From: an uncultured Lachnospiraceae bacterium
GTDB taxonomy: Bacteria > Bacillota > Clostridia > Lachnospirales > Lachnospiraceae
Direction of reading: 5' to 3'
Length of the DNA: 8,143 nt
Assembly: GCA_947177925.1 (NCBI GenBank)
Contig: CAMWWJ010000149.1
Location: 1-8,143, forward strand
Positions 1 through 4,753 of this stretch are shown piece by piece (within the stretch, counting starts at the first letter, position 1; each line of letters starts with the position of its first letter). A model generated the notes under the pieces. It worked only from the letters and a program-made list of their open reading frames with translations, was not told where the DNA came from and ran no database searches. The translations under genes and the position numbers were made by a program.

Positions 1-15
1 TTCCATTGTATTCAT
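1..15 (-). CDS. Start of a second holin-like toxin (partial, runs off the left edge)
   Basis: Only the first five codons lie inside the window, reading M-N-T-M-E on the minus strand from an ATG at 15-13. The start codon, Shine-Dalgarno sequence and the rest of the leader match base for base, over the first 56 positions, the leader of the complete toxin gene at 1487-1570. It is therefore inferred to be a second member of the same small hydrophobic (holin-like) type I toxin family. The body of the gene, its terminator and any antisense RNA lie to the left of the window and cannot be judged. Confidence 0.6.
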
Positions 16-23
16 GGGCACCA

Positions 24-44
24 CCCTCCTTATGTACTAGAGGG
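24..44 (-). promoter_or_regulatory. Toxin copy 1 ribosome binding site with pairing leader sequence
   Basis: On the minus strand the Shine-Dalgarno GGAGGG (29-24) can pair with CCCTCT (44-39) just upstream in the same leader: six pairs including one G-U, loop of nine bases. The sequence is identical in the second toxin copy. Type I toxin mRNAs often hide their ribosome binding site this way; the role here is inferred. Confidence 0.45.
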
Positions 45-95
45 CAACTGTCGAATTTACATCCTTTACCTTCTTATCTTGAAAAATACAGGTAT

Positions 96-124
96 ATTTT
101 AACATGGGAATAAAATAAAATCAA
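96..124 (-). promoter_or_regulatory. Promoter of toxin copy 1
   Basis: On the minus strand TTGATT (124-119), a 17-base spacer and TAAAAT (101-96) form a sigma-A-like promoter. The same arrangement is kept in the second repeat copy, where the -10 box is TAACAT. Transcription would start near position 89, giving a long 5' leader of about 75 bases before the toxin ATG at 15. Confidence 0.55.
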
Positions 125-170
125 TTGGTTTTCGTTAATAATATACCGAAATTATATGCACTGATTATTC

Positions 171-695
171 TTATCTTTTAATCGAATTCCATTCGTCTCT
201 CGTAATTGCATATACCACAGTAGCTGCGCTTTCATCATCCAAAAATTCATCAACCTTGCACATTCCGTTTGCGATTGCTGTAGCAGAGGATGCAATATTC
301 ATTTTCTTCATATAAGAATACAGGCTGCCAAACGGCGTACTCTCGAATGCCCAATCCCGGCATTTTCGGGCTGCTTCTTTAGCATAACCTTGTCTTTGGT
401 GTTTTTTGTTAATATGATATCCGCTTTCAGGCTTGATGCTGCCATTGATATTTTGCATGGTAATGCCGCAATCACCTATCATTTCACCAGTTTCTTTCAA
501 AACAACTGCCCAAATTCCGAAACCCAAAATCTGGTATCTCTCAATGTTCCTCGTAATCCAATTCCTCACTCTATCTTCATCAAATTTATACGGGTAATGC
601 GCCATAATATCAGAATCTGCTAAAATATCATAAAGTGCCTGAAAATCTTCTAATGTTAATTCTCTTAGATATAGTCTTTCCGTTTCTAACTTCAT
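171..695 (-). CDS. GNAT acetyltransferase, RimJ/RimL-like
   Basis: This 174-residue protein has the layout of the RimJ/RimL group of GNAT enzymes (Acetyltransf_3 type), which move an acetyl group from acetyl-CoA to an amine on a protein or small molecule. The opening segment (LETERLYLRELTLEDF, residues 3-18) is typical. The acetyl-CoA loop is Q100-R-Q-G-Y-A105 (Q/RxxGxG/A), and the late helix N133-IASSATAIANGM fits the usual NxxSxxxxxxxGM pattern. Length is normal for the family and no defect is seen. The ATG at 695 follows a modest purine-rich site (GAGGTGGGAGA). The gene lies between the two toxin repeats and downstream of the broken membrane-protein gene on the same strand. The substrate cannot be predicted; members range from ribosomal protein modification to drug inactivation. 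Confidence 0.85.
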   Translation of the reverse strand: MKLETERLYLRELTLEDFQALYDILADSDIMAHYPYKFDEDRVRNWITRNIERYQILGFGIWAVVLKETGEMIGDCGITMQNINGSIKPESGYHINKKHQRQGYAKEAARKCRDWAFESTPFGSLYSYMKKMNIASSATAIANGMCKVDEFLDDESAATVVYAITRDEWNSIKR

Positions 696-722
696 TCTCC
701 CACCTCAAGATCCACATGATTT

Positions 723-809
723 TTACATATAGTCATTTTCATTTGAGTAAGGTACTATATTCATGTTCCCGTTTTCTCCTTGAAATTTGTTGTTTCCGAG
801 CAGTTTCAT
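723..809 (-). CDS. Possible 28-codon small ORF or 13-codon leader peptide before the GNAT gene
   Basis: An open frame starts with an ATG at 809, one base after the restored stop of the membrane-protein gene, and ends with TAA at 725-723, 27 bases before the acetyltransferase start. An internal ATG at 764 sits 11 bases after AAGGAG (781-776) and would give a 13-residue peptide beginning MNIVPYSN. The sequence is not recognised. It could be a translated leader or chance, since short open frames are common. Confidence 0.2.
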   Translation of the reverse strand: MKLLGNNKFQGENGNMNIVPYSNENDYM

Positions 810-810
810 T

Positions 811-1268
811 TCATAAAGAAAAATTCTCCAAATAGCATTTCCCTTTGTAATAAAACACCTTACACCGATAATCTTTCGGAACATATTCCCTTGGATTTTC
901 CATATAATTTCCCAGCTCTATTATTTTTTCTCTCCATCAATATTACATTCCACTGTCATCGTGTATATATGTGAAGTCCTTGCCAAACCAATGTGGGGCC
1001 TTTTTTTGAATTGTATGTCTGTGATCCTTCCCTCATATACTTGTCCGTTTTTTTGTGCTTCCTTTTTCCTGTACTCTTGCGGATACCATATACATAAAAG
1101 TATGACTTCTACCATACAAAATACCTGAATGAATACCATAAGATTTTTTGTAATCATAATATAAAAGCCATCATAATAGATATCCATCATTACATATAAA
1201 ATAAAATGCACAAAGAACCAGACATTCAGATATCTCATTTTCTCTCGTTCCGTGTACAGAGTTTTCAT
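811..1268 (-). pseudogene. Small two-helix membrane protein, frameshifted in an A6 tract
   Basis: The frame starts at ATG 1268, which is 7 bases after GGAGG; the GTG at 1274 touches that site and is too close. It encodes two hydrophobic segments (about residues 13-30 and 40-62) and a soluble C-terminal part that begins as a beta-strand-like domain (GRITDIQFKKR..., then TMTVECNIDGEKK). The reading frame stops at 923-921 directly after six A residues. Restoring one A continues it for 37 further sensible residues (IIELGNYMENPREYVPKDYR and onward, rich in Y/K/E) to TGA at 813-811, about 152 residues in all. The layout vaguely resembles DUF3592-type proteins, but I do not recognise it firmly. The break could be a true pseudogene, phase variation, slippage, or a sequencing error in the homopolymer. 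Confidence 0.6.
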
Positions 1269-1320
1269 TTTCACTCCTCCCTAGTATGGTTTATGCATTT
1301 CAATCTCGTTTCTGCTACAG

Positions 1321-1349
1321 GTTTGTGCCAACTAAGTGTTGACACAAAC
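1321..1349. repeat. 11-bp inverted repeat upstream of the antitoxin promoter
   Basis: Arms GTTTGTGCCAA (1321-1331) and TTGACACAAAC (1339-1349) are inverted copies with one mismatch, around a 7-base centre. No T-run follows on either strand, so it is not a standard terminator. It lies about 65 bases upstream of the predicted antitoxin start and also upstream of the minus-strand membrane-protein gene, so a regulator binding site is the simplest reading. Confidence 0.5.
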
Positions 1350-1359
1350 TTGTTTAAAA

Positions 1360-1384
1360 GGGTGCTTGAAAAAATCAGGCACCC
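1360..1384. repeat. Inverted repeat overlapping the antitoxin promoter
   Basis: GGGTGCTTGA / TCAGGCACCC around five A residues. Read on the minus strand the hairpin (with one C-A mismatch) is followed by TTTT, so it could also act as a back-up terminator for minus-strand transcripts before the membrane-protein gene. Operator or terminator cannot be separated from sequence alone. Confidence 0.45.
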
Positions 1385-1394
1385 GGTGTATAAT
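1366..1394 (+). promoter_or_regulatory. Promoter of the antitoxin RNA
   Basis: TTGAAA (1366-1371), exactly 17 bases, then TATAAT (1389-1394) is a near-consensus sigma-A promoter reading toward the toxin gene. The -35 box lies inside a 10-bp inverted repeat: GGGTGCTTGA at 1360-1369, TCAGGCACCC at 1375-1384, five-A loop, one T-G pair. No plus-strand ORF follows, so the product should be a short RNA. Transcription would start near 1401. Strong antitoxin promoters opposing weaker toxin promoters are typical of type I systems. Confidence 0.75.
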
Positions 1395-1400
1395 GCAAGA

Positions 1401-1497
1401 TAAGCAAGGTACTCAGATACAATATCTGATGCCCTCAGTGAAAAATGTATAGAAATAGCATCCTAAACTTCGGACGGTCCAGGATGCTATTTCTTAT
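1401..1497 (+). ncRNA. Predicted antisense RNA antitoxin of the type I TA module
   Basis: A short untranslated RNA of about 95 bases is predicted from the promoter at 1366-1394 to the terminator at 1451-1494. It has a 5' hairpin with arms TCAGATA (1413-1419) and TATCTGA (1423-1429), an unpaired region with GCCCTC (1431-1436), then the long terminator stem. Its 3' part is fully complementary to the 3' end of the toxin mRNA, including the last codons and stop codon of the toxin (1487-1489 on minus). This 3'-to-3' overlap is the arrangement of txpA/RatA and bsrG/SR4 in Bacillus, where the antisense RNA promotes toxin mRNA decay. The RNA is predicted from signals only. The piece CCCTC could also touch the toxin ribosome binding site (GAGGG) in trans. 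Confidence 0.6.
1451..1494. terminator. Bidirectional terminator shared by toxin and antitoxin
   Basis: AGAAATAGCATCCT (1451-1464) and AGGATGCTATTTCT (1481-1494) form a perfect 14-bp stem with a 16-base loop. The plus side continues TATTAT, and the minus side continues ATACATTTTTC, giving modest T-rich tails in both directions. It lies exactly where the two convergent transcripts meet, and the toxin stop codon falls within the stem. Confidence 0.8.
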
Positions 1498-1570
1498 TAT
1501 GCCGGTTATCTATGTATGCCAATGCCGTGAATATTACCAACAATAAAGTCAAAACTTCCATTGTATTCAT
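1487..1570 (-). CDS. Holin-like small toxin of a type I toxin-antitoxin module
   Basis: A 27-residue peptide starts MNTMEVLTLLLVIFTALAY and ends in a charged tail (IDNRHNKK). A short N-terminal cap, one hydrophobic helix (about residues 5-20) and a D/R/H/K-rich end with a Y-I-D motif match the many peptides annotated as putative holin-like toxins in clostridia, which act in the cytoplasmic membrane and are toxic when overproduced. The ATG at 1570 follows AAGGAGGG with 8 bases between; a second ATG at codon 4 is less well placed. The mRNA has a long 5' leader that can mask the ribosome binding site, and a 3' end complementary to a predicted antisense RNA. A second copy begins at the left edge of the window. 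The peptide is short, so the call rests largely on the surrounding signals. Confidence 0.72.
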   Translation of the reverse strand: MNTMEVLTLLLVIFTALAYIDNRHNKK

Positions 1571-1578
1571 GGGCACCA

Positions 1579-1600
1579 CCCTCCTTATGTACTAGAGGGC
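1579..1600 (-). promoter_or_regulatory. Toxin ribosome binding site with SD-masking hairpin
   Basis: On the minus strand CCCTCT (1599-1594) in the leader can pair with GGAGGG (1584-1579), which contains the Shine-Dalgarno sequence, around a 9-base loop. Weaker G-U pairs can extend the stem. Both arms are unchanged in the other copy although the flanking promoter DNA has drifted, which fits a conserved function in keeping toxin translation low. Confidence 0.5.
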
Positions 1601-1650
1601 AACTGTCGAAATTGCATCCTTTACCTTCTTATCTTGAAGAATACAGGTAT

Positions 1651-1679
1651 ATGTTAACATGAAAACAAAATAGAATCAA
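1651..1679 (-). promoter_or_regulatory. Promoter of the holin-like toxin
   Basis: TTGATT (1679-1674), 17 bases, then TAACAT (1656-1651) on the minus strand. The spacing and -35 box are kept in copy 1, with -10 TAAAAT. The predicted start near 1644 gives a leader of about 74 bases. A consensus TTGACA at 1704-1699 lacks a good -10 box at the right distance. Confidence 0.55.
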
Positions 1680-1706
1680 TTGTTTTTTGTTAATAATATG
1701 TCAAAA

Positions 1707-2468
1707 TTATGCGCTTTTTTCCGGTTTCACCAGCATAAAGATTGAGATAATGAGCATTACACCAACCATCACATAATATGCTGTATTCAAAGCATTAAAT
1801 ATTGCCGAGCTACTATATTCCACGTAATCAGTAAAATTAGCAAAGATGTCATATACAAAATGAAGAAGCATAGGTATTACAACATTCCGGGTTTTGATAT
1901 AAACAACTGCAAACGAAAATCCAACGATTGCTGTAAATACAAAGATATAGGTATCCCACCCAGTTGTAATGTGAATACATCCAAATATAATTGCACTAGC
2001 GATTACATAAAATGATTTAGCACGAAGCGACTTACACTCCTGATGAAAGTATCCTTCAATTACCAATGCTCTCGTACATAATTCTTCGCAAAAACCTGTT
2101 GTTAACTGTTGCAAGAATAACCGAGAGATAATAAGCCCTAAACTTAACCCTATAACTGCTTTTGTCCCTATGATTACAAGTGCGATAAAGTACGTGGCAT
2201 ATATAATAAATCCTAAACCTAAGAACAATGCATTTTTCCAGTTCTTAAAACTCATAATCTCACAGATTGATTTGCCAAAAAGCCTATTCATGATAAATAA
2301 AACAAGGAAACCAAATATAAGCCGAAGAATGCTGCTGTACAAAAACCAAGGCGTTCCATCTAAAAAATGGTGAGCTCCCAGCGATAGAATTAAAAATACA
2401 GCACCTAATACGATTGACCATATCATTCCAGAATATCTTTTGTCATTCAATATCTTCATCCTAAGCAT
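1707..2468 (-). CDS. CPBP-family intramembrane metalloprotease (CAAX protease/Abi-like)
   Basis: A multi-pass membrane protein, about seven or eight hydrophobic segments, with all three signature motifs of the CPBP (Rce1-like, PF02517) family. Numbered from the upstream ATG at 2498 these are E138-E-L-C-T-R143 (EExxxR), F172-GCI-H176 (FxxxH) and H213-FVY-D217 (HxxxD/N). Family members are glutamate intramembrane proteases; in Firmicutes they often act in bacteriocin self-immunity or peptide maturation, but no bacteriocin gene is visible here. I place the start at the ATG at 2468, five bases after AAGGTGG. The ten codons from the ATG at 2498 lie in a leader element that recurs, non-coding, at 6734-6760. 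An ATG at 2459 is also possible. The gene ends inside the toxin repeat and has no clear terminator of its own. Confidence 0.85.
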   Translation of the reverse strand: MLRMKILNDKRYSGMIWSIVLGAVFLILSLGAHHFLDGTPWFLYSSILRLIFGFLVLFIMNRLFGKSICEIMSFKNWKNALFLGLGFIIYATYFIALVIIGTKAVIGLSLGLIISRLFLQQLTTGFCEELCTRALVIEGYFHQECKSLRAKSFYVIASAIIFGCIHITTGWDTYIFVFTAIVGFSFAVVYIKTRNVVIPMLLHFVYDIFANFTDYVEYSSSAIFNALNTAYYVMVGVMLIISIFMLVKPEKSA

Positions 2469-2477
2469 ATCCGCCAC

Positions 2478-2504
2478 CTTCCTATTTGTCTCTGACATAA
2501 AAAC
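2478..2504 (-). repeat. Leader repeat, copy A, before the CPBP protease
   Basis: Positions 2478-2504 match 6734-6760 over about 26 bases with a single-base indel. On the minus strand the shared core reads TTTTATGTCA(A)GAGACAAATA followed by GGAAG. Each copy lies just upstream of a minus-strand gene. The core contains a short TGTC...GACA inverted repeat. It may be a conserved 5' leader or a junction sequence carried with incoming genes. Confidence 0.65.
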
Positions 2505-2579
2505 TGAAATTTTCTTGCCTTTTCTCTCAACTCTCTTTTATTTTCGGGCATCCCAGCCTATCAACATTTATGTATTTTG

Positions 2580-2629
2580 CACTTTTTCCTTATTTTTTCC
2601 CTTGTGAGGAAATTATAAGGGAAAAAGTG
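2580..2629. repeat. Overlapping inverted repeats beside the recombinase end (possible terminator or att site)
   Basis: TTTTTCCCTT (2594-2603) and AAGGGAAAAA (2617-2626) form a perfect 10-bp inverted repeat. The right arm can instead pair with a second left arm, as CACTTTTTCC (2580-2589) with GGAAAAAGTG (2620-2629). No proper T-run follows the hairpin on the minus strand, so it is a weak terminator. It lies 10-60 bases beyond the recombinase stop codon, where attachment sites of integrative elements are commonly found, but no matching second att copy is seen in the window. Confidence 0.4.
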
Positions 2630-2639
2630 TTTATTCGTT

Positions 2640-2945
2640 TTAATCGTTCCCTGCTACTTTATCCAAAAGTCTTGCTGAATTCCTCTTGGCTTCCCTTGTA
2701 GCGTGGGCATAGATATTCATTGTGGTACTTACTGCCGAGTGTCCTAACAGCTCCTGCACATCCTTTGCCGGTGCACCGCTTACTAACAGGTTACTGGTAA
2801 ATGTGTGCCTTAATAAGTGGAAGTGGAAATGTTCCAATCCCTTCACATGCTTCGCTATTGAGCGACACATGTTGGAAAGAGCATCCGTCCCCAAATACAT
2901 TCCATCTTTTCTTACACACACAAGGGAAAGCTCCCTGTAACCTTT
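2640..2945 (-). pseudogene. C-terminal remnant of a tyrosine recombinase/integrase
   Basis: About 101 codons are open from just after a TAG at 2948-2946 to the stop at 2642-2640. The sequence holds the C-terminal half of the catalytic domain of phage/ICE-type integrases: H-L-L-R-H-T (box II HxxR), L-G-H-S with the next catalytic histidine, and the tyrosine in N-I-Y-A-H that would attack DNA. The preceding segment RELSLVCVRKDGMYLGTD is also typical. The N-terminal DNA-binding domain and the first catalytic arginine are missing, so it cannot work alone. Upstream, the reading frame is replaced by the start of an unrelated gene. Full integrases of this kind have about 350-400 residues. It marks the area as former mobile DNA. 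Confidence 0.85.
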
Positions 2946-3127
2946 CTATACTGTGTTTTATGTTTTTCTCTAATAAATTCACCATTTTCATCTGTCATAT
3001 ATCTTACCTGATATTTTTCACAAATTACTTCTATTAAGGGAATTATTTTATCAGAATAATGCTCCTTCATTGACCTCAATACCCTTAATTCTTCGTCTCT
3101 CGTTTTTAGCATAGGAATATATATCAT
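2912..3127 (-). pseudogene. N-terminal fragment of a beta-family protein, fused out of frame to the integrase remnant
   Basis: The ATG at 3127 follows GAGGGTGG. The first 60 or so residues (MIYIPMLKTRDEELRVLRSM, later KIIPLIEVICEK) resemble the N-terminus of the 'beta family' proteins (PF14350), normally around 350-400 residues and of poorly defined role, often in mobile or defence-like regions. The frame then enters the integrase remnant in a different frame and ends at TAA 2914-2912. The join lies near 2941-2950. The assignment rests on a short N-terminal match and is moderate. The fragment still has a promoter and ribosome binding site, so a short useless product may be made. Confidence 0.55.
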
Positions 3128-3179
3128 AAAACACCACCCTCTCTTACGTCCATCGCAATTACAAAATTTGGTCTTTTTT

Positions 3180-3208
3180 ATTATATCATATTTGTAAATT
3201 AATTTCCA
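3180..3208 (-). promoter_or_regulatory. Promoter of the beta-family fragment
   Basis: TGGAAA (3208-3203), 17 bases, then TATAAT (3185-3180) on the minus strand. Directly upstream is a 6-bp inverted repeat, ATCCTA (3208-3213) and TAGGAT (3220-3225), which could be an operator. The ATG at 3127 would be about 45 bases downstream of the start of transcription. Confidence 0.5.
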
Positions 3209-3436
3209 TCCTAACTTAATAGGATAACTATATCACCAAAACCAACGGAGGTTCTCAAAAATTCAACTGCCTATTTTGTTCATTTTGTTACATTTTCATC
3301 AGATAATCCTTCTCAAGAAACAACTCGCTCCCATATACATCATTTTTCTACACCACTTTTGACACCATCTCTCCAAAAAATTACACCAATTTACACCAAC
3401 TTACGATATTTCACCATAACCTAACAATAACATAAG
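3209..3436. other. Intergenic stretch with a decameric TTACACCAA-type repeat
   Basis: No convincing gene lies here. ACACCA occurs at 3350, 3362, 3383 and 3393. From 3381 to 3420 four consecutive 10-base units begin TTACACCAAT, TTACACCAAC, TTACGATATT, TCACCATAAC, one helical turn apart, like a protein-binding array. A minus-strand frame of 20 codons between stops at 3350 and 3288 is too short to call. No good terminator for the acetyltransferase gene that ends upstream (3437) on the same strand is visible. Confidence 0.4.
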
Positions 3437-3916
3437 TTAAAGTTTTCTATAAAACACCAATGTCATTCTTTCATTAATCTTTTCCATCCTTCCAGTTTTC
3501 CGATATCCCATTTTTTCATACAAATAGCAATTCCCCTCTTCTTGTAAAATTGTATCTAACTCCCAATTCGAAATTCCATGAATCTCTTCGATCAATTTCA
3601 TTGCCTTTTGTGAGTATCCATTATTTCTATGTTGATCCATGATAAATATGGGAGAAATCCTTTTGGCCTTTCCTTCTTCTTTCTTGTCAACAACGCGTAT
3701 TGCACCTACTTTTTCCCCATCAACCACAATAAAGTAAAAATATGTAAATGACTGATTTAATCTCATCTGAACCTTATCTATTTTCTCCGTAGCTGGACTG
3801 GTATCTGTATCCTGATACTTTTCATACAGTGAAGTAAAAGCCTCCACTTGCATTTTCCATAGTTCTTCTGCATCATCTGCACCTATCCTGATCAACTCCA
3901 TTTTACCTGATTCCAT
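3437..3916 (-). CDS. GNAT family N-acetyltransferase
   Basis: An intact single-domain GNAT enzyme of about 159 residues. Numbering from the ATG at 3934, the substrate-side helices come first (IGADDAEELWKMQVEAF), then the central strands (FYFIVVDGEKVGAIRVV), then strand 4 with the acetyl-CoA loop (SPIFIMDQHRNNGYSQ; H102-R-N-N-G-Y-S, the Q/RxxGxG/A site with S in the last place) and motif B near the end (NCYLYEKMGYRKTG). I choose the ATG at 3916 because AAGGA lies 7 bases upstream of it; the ATGs at 3934 and 3931 have no ribosome binding site. It is the last gene of the minus-strand acetyltransferase operon, 30 bases after the restored stop of the broken GNAT gene. The substrate is unknown. Confidence 0.83.
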   Translation of the reverse strand: MESGKMELIRIGADDAEELWKMQVEAFTSLYEKYQDTDTSPATEKIDKVQMRLNQSFTYFYFIVVDGEKVGAIRVVDKKEEGKAKRISPIFIMDQHRNNGYSQKAMKLIEEIHGISNWELDTILQEEGNCYLYEKMGYRKTGRMEKINERMTLVFYRKL

Positions 3917-3946
3917 TATGTTTTCCTTCATCATAATTTAATTACA

Positions 3947-4346
3947 TTATTTTTTCGCTCTCATAAAATAATGGGTTTCATCTTCATCCACTATGTATGC
4001 ACCATTATTACTAATAGCTTTAAAAGACGGAATGTTGCTTTTTAATACTATATCCAATATGACCAGCATCTACTTTCAAGCCTTCCGATAGATAATGTCT
4101 TATTCTATATTCTCCTACAAGCTTGTCCCCATCCCACAAATAATAATATGTTTCCGGTACAAACCAATCCGGCATATTAATTGGTTTTTCATGCATCATG
4201 AGCTCCGGCAACACCACACGCTCATATTCCTCATAAGATACTCCCTCATACGGATTGGTCAGCCCATTTTCATCTGCCGGCAATGCAGTAACATATTCCC
4301 ATTGTTGTTTTATATCTTTATAATTCATTTTTCGTAATTCAAGCAT
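3947..4346 (-). pseudogene. GNAT acetyltransferase inactivated by an internal deletion
   Basis: The N-terminal half is a normal GNAT start (LELRKMNYKDIKQQWEYVTA, then YYLWDGDKLVGEYRIRHYL and DAGHIGYSIKK) but the frame stops at 4022-4020. In another frame the sequence continues NIPSFKAISNNGAYIVDEDE and HYFMRAKK to TAA at 3949-3947, which is the normal end of the same family (N-I-P-S-x-K-x-I-x-x-N-G). The piece between them, with the acetyl-CoA-binding RxxGxG loop and following helix (about 30-40 residues), is absent; the join falls near 4036-4043. The start is sound, with AAAGGA 7-8 bases before the ATG at 4346. The product cannot bind acetyl-CoA normally. Confidence 0.82.
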
Positions 4347-4360
4347 ATGTTGTTCCTTTC

Positions 4361-4753
4361 TTAAAGCAAATTATTAGTTCTATCCTTATTCGTATGCATA
4401 TGGTACATAGGTCCAAGCACCAGTGTAATATCAAAGGATTCTTTCTCGAATCTTGATAAATCCAGTGCCGTCCCATAATGAGTTTTTATATTTTGAATCC
4501 CTGCAATTTTTGAATTCATAATCTCTAAATTATGAGTCGAATATTCCAAGGCATCCACCTGATGACCTTCCTGCGCCAAAGCGATGCTATATCTTCCGGT
4601 TCCTGCTCCTACCTCTAGTATTTTCTTCTTTTCAGAACAACCTATAACATCATGGATATATTTCATTGTTGCTAAATACTCTACCTGTCCATGATTACTT
4701 GCTAAACGCCCCTCTTCATCATAATTTGCATAATAGTTTTCTAAATAATTCAT
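4361..4753 (-). pseudogene. Class I SAM-dependent methyltransferase, C-terminally truncated
   Basis: The first 125 or so residues are a clear Rossmann-fold methyltransferase: motif I K-I-L-E47-V-G-A-G-T-G-R-Y-S, the acidic residue after strand 2 (VDALEYS), and the strand 4 region FDITLVLGPMYHM. Full relatives have about 240-270 residues. Here, after GPMYHMHTNKDR the normal alpha-helix and C-terminal strands are missing and the frame ends 14 bases before the next gene's start. A deletion probably joined the middle of this gene to the leader of the next. Its ATG (4753) overlaps the stop of the tandem-GNAT gene in an ATGA, with AAGGA just before, so the two are translationally coupled. SAM may still bind, but activity is unlikely. 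Small-molecule or RNA targets are possible in the family. Confidence 0.8.

Larger units (their letters stand above)
1..154 (-). repeat. Direct repeat, copy 1: toxin leader and promoter
   Basis: Positions 1-154 match 1556-1709 with about 13 mismatches and no gap, counted by eye (about 92% identity). The first 56 positions, covering the first codons, ribosome binding site and SD-pairing leader, are identical. Substitutions cluster in the promoter-distal part. Both copies lie in the same orientation 1555 bp apart and flank an acetyltransferase gene and a small membrane-protein gene, so recombination between them could delete or amplify that block. Confidence 0.9.
1556..1709 (-). repeat. Direct repeat, copy 2: toxin leader and promoter
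   Basis: This is the partner of 1-154. The repeat covers the first toxin codons, ribosome binding site, leader and promoter, and stops at the stop codon of the CPBP protease gene (1709-1707). The duplication therefore took in the toxin's upstream control region, while the genes beyond it differ: an acetyltransferase beyond copy 1, a protease beyond copy 2. Confidence 0.9.

Noticed and set aside
1699..1704. Consensus TTGACA on minus as -35 of the toxin promoter
   Set aside because: No good -10 box lies 16-18 bases downstream, and it is changed in the other repeat copy, whereas TTGATT with 17-base spacing is kept in both.
2469..2498. Ten extra N-terminal codons for the CPBP protease
   Set aside because: The ATG at 2498 has no ribosome binding site, and the stretch is part of a leader repeat that is non-coding at 6734-6760. 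AAGGTGG points to the ATG at 2468.
3288..3350. A 20-codon minus-strand frame between two stops, resembling the tail of a protein
   Set aside because: It is too short, with no start or ribosome binding site and stops on both sides. It could be a scrap of another gene but cannot be supported.
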